Positions 16,621 to 25,755 of a stretch of DNA of 64,000 nucleotides are shown piece after piece. The stretch is from Winogradskyella litoriviva (GTDB lineage: Bacteria; Bacteroidota; Bacteroidia; Flavobacteriales; Flavobacteriaceae): assembly GCF_013249065.1 (NCBI RefSeq), contig NZ_JABRWQ010000002.1, positions 124,001 through 188,000 of the forward strand, given 5' to 3'. The first letter of the stretch is position 1. Every line of letters starts with the position of its first letter. The translations under genes were made by a program, and so were the position numbers. The notes under the pieces are model-generated. The model was not told where the DNA came from, ran no database searches, and worked only from the letters and a program-made list of their open reading frames with translations.

Positions 16621-17718
16621 TTGAATCCGAGTCGTCTATATTTCATTGATGCTGTTAGAGCATTCGCCATTTTAATGATGTTACAAGGGCATTTTATAGA
16701 CACTTTACTCGACCCTTCCTATAGAGACCAAAACCATTTAGCTTTTAAAACTTGGGAATATTTTAGAGGTATTACAGCACCAACTTTTTTCACTATTTCT
16801 GGACTCATATTTTCCTATTTACTAATAAGAGCAAAACAAAGTGGAAACATCAATCAACGCATGCGCAAAGGTGTAATGCGAGGTTTAATGCTCATTGGTA
16901 TTGGTTACATATTACGTGTTCCAATTTTCGAATGGCTTTTTGGTAAATTTAACACCTATTTTCTAATCGTAGATGTTTTACAATGTATTGGTTTATCACT
17001 CATTATCATTGTGGTTTTTTATAAATTAACCTTTAAAAAAACTTTAATTTTTTCAATTTTAATGGTAATACTAGGTATTGCTATTTTTATGACCGAACCA
17101 TTATATCGTTATTTAGAGTTACCGCAACTGCCAACATTGGTTTCAAATTATTTATCTAAAGCTAAAGGCTCTATTTTCACTATTATTCCGTGGTTTGGCT
17201 ATGTTGCTTTTGGTGCCTTTATTTCTACTTTATTTTATCGTTATGTAGAACGTCCTAAGTTTAAAATAGCTATAGTATCAGGATTTTTTATTGTCGGAAC
17301 GGTATTGATTCTTAAATCTTCTTATTTATTAATGAAACTCTATTACTGGCTGGACGTTTCACTATTTAAAGACGTAGCATATTACAATTACCTCTTCACT
17401 AGACTAGGAAATGTACTAATACTTTTTGCATTATTTTATGCAGCTGAAAACTATATTAAGAAACCATTAATTCTTAAAATAGGACAGAAAACGCTTTCTA
17501 TATATGTTATTCATTTTATTATCATTTATGGAAGTTTTACAGGTTTAGGATTACATCAAATCATCGGAAAAACTCTAGTCCCTTGGCAAGCCATAATTGG
17601 CGCATTATTGTTTCTGACTGTAGTTTGTTTTATTTCGTTTCATTATGCTAAAACCAATGCTTTTGTATATTCTAATACTAGAAAATTGATGGATAAGATA
17701 AAGCGTTATACAAACTGA
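16621..17718 (+). CDS. DUF1624/HGSNAT-like polytopic membrane protein
   Basis: 365 aa with about 10 transmembrane segments. The N-terminus RLYFIDAVRAFAILMMLQGHFIDTLL carries the D-x-x-R-x-x-A and Gly-His features of the DUF1624 / heparan-alpha-glucosaminide N-acetyltransferase group, membrane acyltransferases that act on sugars. The frame opens at an upstream TAA (16609), and no ATG occurs before the conserved block, so the start must be the TTG at 16621 or another rare codon. Acceptor and donor are unknown. Confidence 0.75.
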   Translation: MNPSRLYFIDAVRAFAILMMLQGHFIDTLLDPSYRDQNHLAFKTWEYFRGITAPTFFTISGLIFSYLLIRAKQSGNINQRMRKGVMRGLMLIGIGYILRVPIFEWLFGKFNTYFLIVDVLQCIGLSLIIIVVFYKLTFKKTLIFSILMVILGIAIFMTEPLYRYLELPQLPTLVSNYLSKAKGSIFTIIPWFGYVAFGAFISTLFYRYVERPKFKIAIVSGFFIVGTVLILKSSYLLMKLYYWLDVSLFKDVAYYNYLFTRLGNVLILFALFYAAENYIKKPLILKIGQKTLSIYVIHFIIIYGSFTGLGLHQIIGKTLVPWQAIIGALLFLTVVCFISFHYAKTNAFVYSNTRKLMDKIKRYTN

Positions 17719-17747
17719 TTAAACCAAAATTATAATTGAAGTAACAA

Positions 17748-18287
17748 ATGAAATTACAATTCAAATTAAGTTTTTACGATTTTTTAGAATACCAGTTGTA
17801 CTTTTCATCTAAATCGGAAGTACAACAAAAGAACCGTAAAAAATCTAGAAACATAGTACCCTTAATCTACATCGGTTTAATTATAATTGCATTAATTATA
17901 AATCAATATATTATCGCCGTAACCTTTTTTATAGCTGCCATTCTTTGGTATTTATTCCATCCGTTATATGCAAAATATAGATATAAAAAACACTTTGAAA
18001 AGCATATAAATGAAAATTATAAAAATAGAATTAATAAAGAAGCTACACTTAATTTTATTAAAGAATCGAACGTATTAGAAGCCACTGATGAAGGTACAAA
18101 AACCTCTATAAAAGTTTCTGAATTTGATAAACTTATTGAACTTAAAAACCATTTTTTCTTACGACTAAAATCTGAAATGTCATTTGTAATTCCTAAACAT
18201 GCTATAGAAGATGAAACTGAATTTAAAAAGCTCTTTTTAGATTTAAATATTGGTTATTTGGATGAAACGGATTGGGTGTGGAAATAA
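17748..18287 (+). CDS. YcxB-like membrane-anchored protein
   Basis: 179 aa. An N-terminal strand segment (FKLSFYDFLEYQLYFSSKS) is followed by two close transmembrane helices (about 38-55 and 58-76) and a C-terminal cytoplasmic domain (EATDEGTKTSIKVSEFDKLIELKNHFFLRL, FVIPKHAI) that fits the YcxB family. The function of the family is unknown. It is 29 bases after the acyltransferase-like gene and probably cotranscribed. Confidence 0.7.
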   Translation: MKLQFKLSFYDFLEYQLYFSSKSEVQQKNRKKSRNIVPLIYIGLIIIALIINQYIIAVTFFIAAILWYLFHPLYAKYRYKKHFEKHINENYKNRINKEATLNFIKESNVLEATDEGTKTSIKVSEFDKLIELKNHFFLRLKSEMSFVIPKHAIEDETEFKKLFLDLNIGYLDETDWVWK

Positions 18288-18383
18288 TAAGGTATAATTA
18301 AAAAACTACTTTAACTATGTATGGCACCTTAATTTTACTATTATTACGATTATTGAATATTAACTATTAGCGTAATACTTGCG

Positions 18384-18391
18384 TATTTTTG
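18384..18391 (+). promoter_or_regulatory. Putative -7 element of the NTF2-like gene
   Basis: TATTTTTG matches TAnnTTTG, 38 bases before the ATG at 18430. A clear upstream TTG at 19 bases is missing. Confidence 0.4.
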
Positions 18392-18429
18392 CAACAAGCA
18401 GTTTTATAAATTTTAAAAACCATTAGATT

Positions 18430-18906
18430 ATGCAAAAACTTATTGAAACATTTTACATGGCATTGAATAATTCTGATGGCAAAACTATGGCATCATGTTA
18501 TCATGATGATGTGGTTTTTGAAGATCCTGCTTTTGGCATCTTAAAAGGCGAACGTGCAAAAGCAATGTGGTTAATGCTGTGTAATTCTCAAAATGACAAT
18601 AGCTTTAAAGTAGAATTTTCAAAAATAAAAGTAAATGAAAACCTTGGCTCTGCTCATTGGGAAGCTTTTTACACTTTCAGTAAAACTGGTCGTAAAGTTC
18701 ACAATAAAATTGATGCTTCATTTCAATTTAAAGATGGGTTAATTATTAAGCATACTGATAAATTTAACCTACACACATGGGCAAAACAAGCTATAGGATT
18801 TAAAGGTTTTTTATTTGGCGGAATGCCATTTTTTAAAAACAAATTAAATAATCAAACGAATAAGCTACTCGATAAATTTATTGAAAAAAATAAGCTGTCT
18901 AAATAA
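18430..18906 (+). CDS. NTF2-like (SnoaL-like) fold protein
   Basis: 158 aa. The first part FYMALNNSDGKTMASCYHDDVVFEDPAFGILKG is the typical start of SnoaL/NTF2-like proteins: a helix, then the strand holding the cavity Asp. Later strands (AHWEAFYTFSKTGRKVHNKIDASFQFKDGLIIKHTDKFN) complete the cone fold. Members are small cyclases, isomerases or ligand-binding proteins; no substrate can be given. The C-terminal 40 residues (KGFLFGGMPFFKNKLNNQ) are an added amphipathic tail. Confidence 0.75.
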   Translation: MQKLIETFYMALNNSDGKTMASCYHDDVVFEDPAFGILKGERAKAMWLMLCNSQNDNSFKVEFSKIKVNENLGSAHWEAFYTFSKTGRKVHNKIDASFQFKDGLIIKHTDKFNLHTWAKQAIGFKGFLFGGMPFFKNKLNNQTNKLLDKFIEKNKLSK

Positions 18907-18921
18907 TTTAAACAGCTTATT
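18889..18921. terminator. Stem-loop overlapping the stop codon of the NTF2-like gene
   Basis: 10-base arms AATAAGCTGT (18889-18898) and ACAGCTTATT (18912-18921). The TAA at 18904-18906 is in the loop, so the terminator begins inside the coding region. A short T-rich run follows. It separates this gene from the convergent acyltransferase gene. Confidence 0.55.
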
Positions 18922-19026
18922 TATCATTTGGAGACAATGTTTCTTTTTAGGGACTTAGAGTTTACTTTATGTTTCATTGCATTTCATTAAATACAAATCT
19001 CGTGCCATAAATTAGTTTTTTAACCT

Positions 19027-19575
19027 CTAACTATATTCTTTCACCTTACCTTCTACGCCTTCATAAAAAGAATGCATATACTTAAAATCTGCTTCCATAT
19101 CATCAGTTGGGTAAAACGGTTCTGAAACTTTATTTTGTTTATTTTTAAAATCTAAGGTAAACATAATAATTGGCACGTTGGCGGTTTTAGCGATGTAGTA
19201 AAACCCTGTTTTCCATTTATCTACTTTTTTTCTAGTGCCTTCTGGTGCTAATGTTAGCCTAAATTCGTCTGACTCTTTAAATAGCTTAGATATAGCCTCT
19301 ACCTTATTCTGTCCGGAAGTTCTATCTAAAGATCGTCCTCCTACTGCTCTAAAATAATAACCAAAAGGCCATACAAAGAGTTCCTTTTTGCCTACAAAAT
19401 TAGTTTTTACACCTGTAACTTTTCTTAGTAGCACACCTATGTAAAAATCGTGCCAACTTGTATGGGGAAAAGCTATTATTACTGCCTTTTTTACGGTATC
19501 TTGAGAGAAGTTGGTATTGCCTACCACTTTCCATCCTAACAACTTAAAATATATAAATTTAGCTAACCAGCGCAT
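19027..19575 (-). CDS. PlsC-like 1-acylglycerol-3-phosphate O-acyltransferase family protein
   Basis: 182 aa, shorter than classical PlsC (about 240) but of the small Bacteroidota type. The catalytic H-x4-D box is HTSWHD (His38, Asp43) and the second block is APEGTR near 113. It starts 1 base after the kdnB stop, last in the operon with kdsB and kdnB. Acylation of a lipid A/envelope intermediate is plausible from context, but ordinary phosphatidate synthesis is equally possible. Confidence 0.82.
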   Translation of the reverse strand: MRWLAKFIYFKLLGWKVVGNTNFSQDTVKKAVIIAFPHTSWHDFYIGVLLRKVTGVKTNFVGKKELFVWPFGYYFRAVGGRSLDRTSGQNKVEAISKLFKESDEFRLTLAPEGTRKKVDKWKTGFYYIAKTANVPIIMFTLDFKNKQNKVSEPFYPTDDMEADFKYMHSFYEGVEGKVKEYS

Positions 19576-19576
19576 C

Positions 19577-20659
19577 TTACATTTTTTTGTAGAGCTCTAG
19601 AAGCTTTTGTTTAGTAATTATAGTTTTCCAGTTTTTACCAATAGCATTTTCCCAAAGCGGCTCTAAACTTAGAGCAACTTCAATCATTTTGTCAAACTGA
19701 TCTTCTTCTAAATCCGCACAAATTCCTTTTGGCAATTGAATATTATGTTTGGCTTTCATTTTCTTAAAAATGGCTACACCTTCAGGGTAATAATCTTCTA
19801 AATGATCAAAAACAATACAATTACCTATACCATGTTTAATTCCTAAGAGGTAACCTAAACCATAGCTCATTGCGTGTGCAACGCCAACTTGAGAATAAGC
19901 AATACTCATTCCACCATGCCATGAAGCCATCATTAATTTATCTTGTGCTTCTTCTTTTGATAATGTATCTTCTAAAAAAATTTCTTTACAAAGTTCAAAT
20001 GCTTTCTCTCCATAACTCTGACTAAAAGCATTTAAAAAAGTACCATTTAAAGATTCTACACAATGCACAAAACAATCCATACCAGTATAAAACCATTGGT
20101 CTTTTGGTACGTCTTTTGTTAATTCTGGATCCAATAGAACTTGGTCAAAAGGTGTATAGTCACTATTTATTCCTAATTTACGAATCGGACCTGTTAAAAT
20201 TGTTGTTCTAGATACTTCGGCACCTGTACCAGATAGTGTAGGTATCCCAACATGATAAATCGCTGGTTGCTTTACCAAATCCCACCCTTGGTAGTCTTTA
20301 GACTCTCCTTTATTGGTTAACATAATAGACACAGCCTTTGCAATGTCCATAACAATACCTCCTCCTATTCCTATAATACCAGAAGGTAATTCACTATACT
20401 CTAAAATAATGTCTTCTACCAACTGATCAATTTGTTCAGTTCTAGGTTCTTCTTTAGTAGGTACATATATAATCTTATCCTTGTAAGAAAGGGTAATTCT
20501 TGATGTTAACCAATGATTGCCTTTAAAAACATCATCAACATAAAATATAAATGGTGCATTTCTTCCTTTTCGTTTTGGAGAGAGAATTTCATCGAGTTGA
20601 TTAAAACTACCTCGACCAAATACTACTCTGGACACCATTGGATAATTTTTATATTTCAT
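19577..20659 (-). CDS. kdnB: 3-deoxy-D-manno-octulosonate 8-oxidase (KdnB), iron-containing alcohol dehydrogenase
   Basis: 360 aa type III alcohol dehydrogenase. The NAD(P) loop is GIGGGIVMDIAKAVS (about 97-111), and the metal ligands are visible as Asp195, His199, His262 and His276 (TGMDCFVHC, GVAHAMSYGLG, GIKHGIGN). KdnB oxidises C8 of Kdo; a PLP aminotransferase (KdnA) then makes 8-amino-8-deoxy-Kdo, an endotoxin core sugar known from Shewanella. The operon with kdsB supports the specific assignment over a generic alcohol dehydrogenase. No kdnA lies in the window, so it must be elsewhere if the pathway is complete. Confidence 0.8.
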   Translation of the reverse strand: MKYKNYPMVSRVVFGRGSFNQLDEILSPKRKGRNAPFIFYVDDVFKGNHWLTSRITLSYKDKIIYVPTKEEPRTEQIDQLVEDIILEYSELPSGIIGIGGGIVMDIAKAVSIMLTNKGESKDYQGWDLVKQPAIYHVGIPTLSGTGAEVSRTTILTGPIRKLGINSDYTPFDQVLLDPELTKDVPKDQWFYTGMDCFVHCVESLNGTFLNAFSQSYGEKAFELCKEIFLEDTLSKEEAQDKLMMASWHGGMSIAYSQVGVAHAMSYGLGYLLGIKHGIGNCIVFDHLEDYYPEGVAIFKKMKAKHNIQLPKGICADLEEDQFDKMIEVALSLEPLWENAIGKNWKTIITKQKLLELYKKM

Positions 20660-20700
20660 TTACTTTATATCTTTAACAAAAATAACAACTTAGTTTATAT

Positions 20701-21324
20701 TTAATGACTATTTAAATGAAATTGTAATTTTTCACATAAAAGTCCAACATGATAACCATCTACTAGTGCATGATTAACATTAACAGCAATTTCCATTTCT
20801 TTTTTTGCACCAAAACTTTCCATTTTACTAAATGCTAGTTTTGGAATTGAATCCATACCTCCTTTAAATGGCTCTTTATGGCCTGTAAAATTAACCCAAG
20901 GTAAAGACGAACAATGTATACAATCTATAGAATTAACGAGAGGAAACAAATCTGTAGAATTAAATACCCTCTCTTTTTCCTTTAAGAAGTTATTTTGAAA
21001 TTTTAGAATATCATCATCGTAATTTACAAACGAAAACCCAAAGGTTTTATTAGGTCTTAAGATTGTTGGAGAGGCATGAATTTTGTCGAAAATTACAACC
21101 TCGTTATCTTCGTTTATTCTATATTTAAAGTTATCCACTTCATTTACTGCTCGCATAGTAGCGTGCAAATATTTAACAAAAAAAGATACATTATTATTAC
21201 GCGAAAATTTATATGCTTCCGTAACATCAACTTTAAAGGTAACTCCAAAGTAAGGATCTACAAATGTGTTGAAAAACTCAAAATGAGCACGCCTATTCCA
21301 ATTATATTTATCAAGTATTCTCAA
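20701..21324 (-). CDS. Chloramphenicol acetyltransferase (CAT)-fold acyltransferase
   Basis: 207 aa, near the 213-220 of CatA. The active-site block reads VNHALVDGYHVG: the catalytic His (second His of the usual QVHHxxxDGFH) and the DG-Y-H are kept, but the preceding His and Gln are Asn residues. Residues 12-40 (RRAHFEFFNTFVDPYFGVTFKVDVTEAY) match the CAT start. The start is a TTG at 21324, 4 bases after the HAD stop. Within a kdsB-kdnB operon, O-acetylation of an envelope sugar is a better guess than drug resistance. Confidence 0.78.
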   Translation of the reverse strand: MRILDKYNWNRRAHFEFFNTFVDPYFGVTFKVDVTEAYKFSRNNNVSFFVKYLHATMRAVNEVDNFKYRINEDNEVVIFDKIHASPTILRPNKTFGFSFVNYDDDILKFQNNFLKEKERVFNSTDLFPLVNSIDCIHCSSLPWVNFTGHKEPFKGGMDSIPKLAFSKMESFGAKKEMEIAVNVNHALVDGYHVGLLCEKLQFHLNSH

Positions 21325-21328
21325 AGTT

Positions 21329-22033
21329 TTATTTAAAAAATTCTAATATTTCAGTTAAACTTTGTACGGTTTTATACTCAGAGCCATTTGCTTCTTTCTT
21401 TGTCACAGTTTCATGCTGCCAAGTAGTCTGGAATGGTACATGAATTGCCTTCGCTCCAATATTTACTAATGGTAATATATCTGATTTTAAGGAATTTCCT
21501 ATCATTAAAAATGATTTGGGCTCTATATCTAGATGATTAAGTAATTTAGAATAATTTTCCTCTTGCTTTTCACTTAACACTTCTATATGATGGAAATATT
21601 TTAACAAACCTGACTTTTCTAATTTTCGTTCTTGATCTAACAAATCTCCTTTTGTGGCAACAATTAATCTATAGTCTTTATATAAAACTTTTAAAACGTC
21701 TTCTACGCCTTCTAATAATTCTATTGGTTTATTAATCATATCCTTACCGATAGTTAACATTTCTGAGATGACATTATTGGTAACCTTTCCGTTAGACAGC
21801 TCTATGGCTAGCTCAATCATAGATAAAACAAAACCTTTTACACCATAACCATATGTTGGCAGGTTTTTAATTTCCATTTTAAAGAGTTCTTGATCTATTT
21901 TATTGGGCGTTTCATATCGCGATAGTAATTTGCCTGCTTCCTCTTCGGCTTCCCTAAAATAGGTTTCATTTACCCAGAGTGTATCATCAGCATCAAAACC
22001 AATTACTTTTATGTTTTTATAATCTACTTCCAC
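21329..22033 (-). CDS. HAD-family hydrolase
   Basis: 234 aa. Motif I is [10 protein letters not shown] with nucleophile Asp14 and Asp16; motif II is LIVATKGD (Thr) near 125; motif [26 protein letters not shown] near 175. It overlaps the end of kdsB by 10 bases, so translation is coupled. A phosphatase in a Kdo operon could be the Kdo-8-phosphate step, but the sequence does not look like KdsC (which is about 170-190 aa with no cap), so that role is only a possibility. Confidence 0.82.
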   Translation of the reverse strand: MEVDYKNIKVIGFDADDTLWVNETYFREAEEEAGKLLSRYETPNKIDQELFKMEIKNLPTYGYGVKGFVLSMIELAIELSNGKVTNNVISEMLTIGKDMINKPIELLEGVEDVLKVLYKDYRLIVATKGDLLDQERKLEKSGLLKYFHHIEVLSEKQEENYSKLLNHLDIEPKSFLMIGNSLKSDILPLVNIGAKAIHVPFQTTWQHETVTKKEANGSEYKTVQSLTEILEFFK

Positions 22034-22752
22034 AATTTTTTTGCTCTTTCTAAATCTTCTGGTGTATCAATTTCAACGCCTTGAATTGTTGTTTCTACCA
22101 TTTTAATTCGTTTACCATATTCTAAATACCTAATACATTCAATTTTCTCTGATGCTTCTAAAAACTGCATTGGTAAAACAGTAAAGTCTAATAAAGCTTC
22201 TTTTCTAAATGCATAAATGCCTTTGTGTTTAAAATATTTTGCACCAGCTTCTTTATCTCTAGGATAAGGAATAGGACTTCTAGAAAAATATAAAGCAAAA
22301 TTTTGTTGATCTACAATAACCTTTACTGTGTTTGGGTTATTTATCTCATCCCAATCCTTAATTTCTACCATTAACGATGCTAAATCAATGTCTTTGTCTT
22401 TATCATCTTTAAAAACATCAATAACCTTAGCTAAACTCTCGCGCTCAGTAAAGGGTTCGTCTCCTTGCACATTAATAACAATATCGCAATCTATATTAGC
22501 GACTGCTTCTGCAATTCTGTCGCTTCCAGACTCGTGTTCTTTTAGACTCATAATAGCTTTTCCGCCATTATCTACAATCTCTTTAAAAATAATATCACTA
22601 TCTGTTACCACGTATACTTCACTAAATAAATTAGTTGCAACAGTAGCTTCGTAAGTTCTAAGTATTACAGATTTTCCTGCTAAATTTTGCATTAATTTAC
22701 CTGGAAAACGTGACGCACTATAGCGTGCCGGAATCATTGAGATTATTTTCAT
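22024..22752 (-). CDS. kdsB: 3-deoxy-manno-octulosonate cytidylyltransferase (CMP-Kdo synthetase)
   Basis: 242 aa, the standard KdsB length. Motifs: nucleotide loop [16 protein letters not shown] (7-22), SGSDRIAEA (80-88), INVQGDEP (93-100) with the metal-binding Asp, and the C-terminal [10 protein letters not shown]. It activates Kdo with CTP before transfer to lipid A. First gene of an operon with the HAD, CAT-like, KdnB and PlsC-like genes. A TATTTTTG box lies 27 bases upstream. Confidence 0.95.
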   Translation of the reverse strand: MKIISMIPARYSASRFPGKLMQNLAGKSVILRTYEATVATNLFSEVYVVTDSDIIFKEIVDNGGKAIMSLKEHESGSDRIAEAVANIDCDIVINVQGDEPFTERESLAKVIDVFKDDKDKDIDLASLMVEIKDWDEINNPNTVKVIVDQQNFALYFSRSPIPYPRDKEAGAKYFKHKGIYAFRKEALLDFTVLPMQFLEASEKIECIRYLEYGKRIKMVETTIQGVEIDTPEDLERAKKLWK

Positions 22753-22778
22753 TTATGTAAATTGTACTTGTTTAGTTT

Positions 22779-22786
22779 CAAAAATA
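22779..22786 (-). promoter_or_regulatory. Putative -7 element of the kdsB operon
   Basis: The minus strand reads TATTTTTG, a full TAnnTTTG match, 26 bases upstream of the kdsB ATG. No TTG at the expected distance. Confidence 0.4.
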
Positions 22787-22811
22787 AGATTTAAAAACGA
22801 CTTTATCTCTT

Positions 22812-23393
22812 CTAATTGGTATTTGGTGGTTTTGTTTTATTTGGCCTAATCTTTCGATAGAGTTTAAAAATGAGATAAAAAATAAAGAGTACAAAAACAA
22901 TAGCTAAAATTGGCATAAAAATTGAAATAATAGACATAATTATGGAAGTCCCAGTTTCTATGGTTGAAACAATAGGATTACCAAATCCTGCTGTAGAAAC
23001 AGTAGACCCTAAACGTGTTGCACTTGCTGAACTTTTTACAGCAGCAGCTGTTCCTCCACCTGCTATAATCGCTAAAGCCCAAGTTATTACAGGGCTTAAA
23101 TCTGCAACAGTAGAAACCATTACTGCCGTACCAGCAATAGTTGCTAATGGAATTGCGATGGTATCTAACGCATTATCAATTACAGGTATATAATACGCAA
23201 CAATTTCTACAAGCGTTGCAATACCCAAAGTTATTAATGCCGTTGTACTACCAATCCATAACCAAGACTCATTGAGCTCCCAAACATTAAAATAAGCAGC
23301 TAAACTTAACGCAAACAAGGGTAAGAAGACTCTAAAGCCCACTGAAGCCGCAAGTCCGACACCTAAAAATATACTAAGAATTGTTTCTGTCAT
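22812..23393 (-). CDS. DUF4126 family membrane protein
   Basis: 193 aa with five or six hydrophobic segments, rich in Ala, Gly, Ser and Thr. The start ILSIFLGVGLAASVGFRVFLPLFALSLAAY and the block SPVITWALAIIAGGGTAAAVKSSASATRLGSTVSTAGFGNPIVS are the DUF4126 hallmarks. Function unknown; C-terminus is basic and proline-rich (RPNKTKPPNTN). Confidence 0.85.
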   Translation of the reverse strand: MTETILSIFLGVGLAASVGFRVFLPLFALSLAAYFNVWELNESWLWIGSTTALITLGIATLVEIVAYYIPVIDNALDTIAIPLATIAGTAVMVSTVADLSPVITWALAIIAGGGTAAAVKSSASATRLGSTVSTAGFGNPIVSTIETGTSIIMSIISIFMPILAIVFVLFIFYLIFKLYRKIRPNKTKPPNTN

Positions 23394-23439
23394 TTCAAGT
23401 TAATATTTCTAATAATTCTGCTTTCAATTTATATACAAA

Positions 23440-24876
23440 TCATTCCGTTTCAACAAACATTTCGTCTTTAAAGCCAATTAAATATAATTTTTGTTTAGCT
23501 CTTGTAACCGCTGTATATAACCATCTTATATAATCTTTATCCATACCATTTGGCAAATAAGGTTGCTCAACAAATATAGTATTCCATTGTCCACCTTGAG
23601 ACTTATGGCATGTTATAGCATAAGAAAACTTTACTTGCAATGCATTAAAAAACTTATTATTCTTTACACCTAAAAAGCGCTTATATTTAGATGGCTCCTC
23701 TTCGTAATCTTTGGATACCTCTTGGTATAATCTATTTGACTCTTCGTAACTTAAAGATGCACTTTCTACATCAATGGTATCTAAGAGTAAAACTGTTTCA
23801 AAAGGTTTCATATTGGGATAATCTACCATCTTCACTTTTACTTCTGCAAATCTAAAACCGTACAGTTCTTTAATACTAAAAATCTCTAGAACTTCAATGA
23901 TATCGCCATTTGCAATAAAACCAGCTTCGGTTGTAGGCTTAATCCAAAAATAATTATTTTTAACTACCATTAGATAATCACCTGCAGACAATTCACTTTC
24001 GTTAAATAAAATACGTTGTCTAATTTGTTGGTTGTAAGCATTAGCTCGTTTATTGCTTCTTACTATTATGGCTGTTTCTTCATAACCATCATTACTATAA
24101 GCATCATTAATGGCATCCATTATTTCATAACCATCAATTAGTCTTACAATATCTGTAAAACCATTTAAATCGAATTTAAAACTTTCATAGATATTAGATT
24201 CTAAAACCGCTCTTAGTTCTGTTGCATTACTTAGAATTCCGGAATCTTGCTCTTGTCTTACAACTTCATCTAACTCAATTCCAATAACATCTTTATTATA
24301 GTTAAGACTGAGATTATTTTCGTTTAAAGCCGGACTTAAATCAGATTTTACAGGTGGCAATTGCGCTTTATCTCCTATTAATAACAATTTACATTGGTGG
24401 CCAGAATAAACAAAGCTCATTAAATCGTCTAATAGAGAACTACTATCAAATGATTTTGTATCTGAAGGTGTATCCGAAATCATAGAAGCTTCATCTACAA
24501 TAAAAATAGTATTGCGATGTTTGTTGGGTTGTATTACAAAATTTACACCTCCTCCTTTATCTTTTTTTGGGAAATAGATTTTTTTATGAATGGTAAATGC
24601 TTCTTTTTTAGAATAATTAGAAATCACCTTGGCTGCTCTACCGGTAGGTGCTAATAAAACAGCACTTTTTTTGGCTTGCCATAAATTAGAAACAATGGTA
24701 CCTATTATACTTGTTTTCCCTGTACCTGCATACCCTTTTAATAAATAAATTGAATTTTTATTTTTATCAAAAATAAATTGAGACAACTGCATTAACACCA
24801 TATCTTGTTTAGATGTTGGTGTAAATGGAAACTTAGATTTTAGAAGCGAATAGAATGCAGAAGCATTAGAAATCAT
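23440..24876 (-). CDS. RecD/Pif1-like ATP-dependent DNA helicase
   Basis: 478 aa superfamily 1B helicase. Walker A GYAGTGKT at 48-55, motif Ia LLAPTGRAAKV, motif II IVDEASMIS near 124, motif III LLIGDKAQLPPV near 165, and the C-terminal UvrD_C_2 block TCHKSQGGQW with YTAVTRAK. It lacks the long N-terminal region of RecD2. No RecB/RecC partners are nearby, so it is a free-standing RecD-like helicase in DNA repair or replication. Confidence 0.88.
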   Translation of the reverse strand: MISNASAFYSLLKSKFPFTPTSKQDMVLMQLSQFIFDKNKNSIYLLKGYAGTGKTSIIGTIVSNLWQAKKSAVLLAPTGRAAKVISNYSKKEAFTIHKKIYFPKKDKGGGVNFVIQPNKHRNTIFIVDEASMISDTPSDTKSFDSSSLLDDLMSFVYSGHQCKLLLIGDKAQLPPVKSDLSPALNENNLSLNYNKDVIGIELDEVVRQEQDSGILSNATELRAVLESNIYESFKFDLNGFTDIVRLIDGYEIMDAINDAYSNDGYEETAIIVRSNKRANAYNQQIRQRILFNESELSAGDYLMVVKNNYFWIKPTTEAGFIANGDIIEVLEIFSIKELYGFRFAEVKVKMVDYPNMKPFETVLLLDTIDVESASLSYEESNRLYQEVSKDYEEEPSKYKRFLGVKNNKFFNALQVKFSYAITCHKSQGGQWNTIFVEQPYLPNGMDKDYIRWLYTAVTRAKQKLYLIGFKDEMFVETE

Positions 24877-24994
24877 AGAGAAAATAATTATATAGCAAGA
24901 TAGTAATATTCTCTCTTTTTTAAGGCAATAAAAAATTTCTTAATATTTTTATATGTTTTTTATTTAGATAGTTTTTAGCAACAAAAAAAAATTG

Positions 24995-25002
24995 TAGATT
25001 TG
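24995..25002 (+). promoter_or_regulatory. Putative -7 element of the 25032 gene
   Basis: TAGATTTG matches TAnnTTTG and ends 29 bases before the ATG at 25032. At the -33 distance the sequence is TTT, one base off TTG. Confidence 0.45.
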
Positions 25003-25031
25003 CGTTAGACCTAATTAATAAAAACTTATAT

Positions 25032-25754
25032 ATGATAATTCTAGCAATTGTATTAATTATAATTTTAACCATTGGTATTGTATGGTTAATCGACAAGTTC
25101 GTTCCAAAAAAGCTAAAGCCTATTCTTAATATTTTACTTTGGATATTCATTATATTTATTGGTTATAAAACATACATGTCTGTGTATAAAGAGATTCAAT
25201 TTAATCAATTAAAGAAAGAACGTTTTTCTATGGTTATTGATAAATTAATAGACATCAGAGATTCTCAATTAGCATATAAAGATGTGCATGGTACTTACAC
25301 AGATAGTTTTGATAAATTAATAAATTTCGTTGAAAATGGTAAGGTGCCAATTACACAAAGACGTGATACTTTGGTTTTAGACGAAGTAAGAACAAGAGCT
25401 TTTGGTGGTGTTGAAACCATGAAAACAATTACTTTAATTGACACATTAGATTATTGGAATCTGAAAGATTCTATTTTTAAAGGCAGCGATCGTTACAAAA
25501 GCATGATGAACGTTGGTATTGGTAAAGAAGGTGCTAAATTTACTTTAAAGGCTGGTAAACTAGAAGAATTCCCTGTATTTGAAGCAAGTGTAGAGAAATC
25601 AGTTATTTTAGATGACCAAGAACCTTATTTAGTTGAAAAAGAAAAGCAGGTTGTTTCTGTTGATGGTGTTAATGGCCCAGCTTTAATTGTTGGTTCTATG
25701 GATGAAGTATTCACAAAAGGAAACTGGCCTAAGAGTTACACTAATAAAGAATAA
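25032..25754 (+). CDS. Membrane-anchored protein of unknown function, 240 aa
   Basis: Two N-terminal hydrophobic segments (about 1-22 and 32-50) flank a Pro/Lys hinge (KFVPKKLKP); the remaining 185 residues are soluble, probably periplasmic or cytoplasmic, with KLIDIRDSQLAYKDVHGTYTDSFDKLINFVENGKVP, a pattern like pilin-type/DUF sequences of Flavobacteria. It is the first gene of the run with DUF3822 and rsmD (1-base gap). No function can be named. Confidence 0.75.
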   Translation: MIILAIVLIIILTIGIVWLIDKFVPKKLKPILNILLWIFIIFIGYKTYMSVYKEIQFNQLKKERFSMVIDKLIDIRDSQLAYKDVHGTYTDSFDKLINFVENGKVPITQRRDTLVLDEVRTRAFGGVETMKTITLIDTLDYWNLKDSIFKGSDRYKSMMNVGIGKEGAKFTLKAGKLEEFPVFEASVEKSVILDDQEPYLVEKEKQVVSVDGVNGPALIVGSMDEVFTKGNWPKSYTNKE

Positions 25755-25755
25755 T

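Noticed and set aside
20701..21324. Chloramphenicol resistance gene
   Set aside because: The active-site flank differs from CatA, and the gene is embedded in a Kdo-type operon; resistance is not supported.
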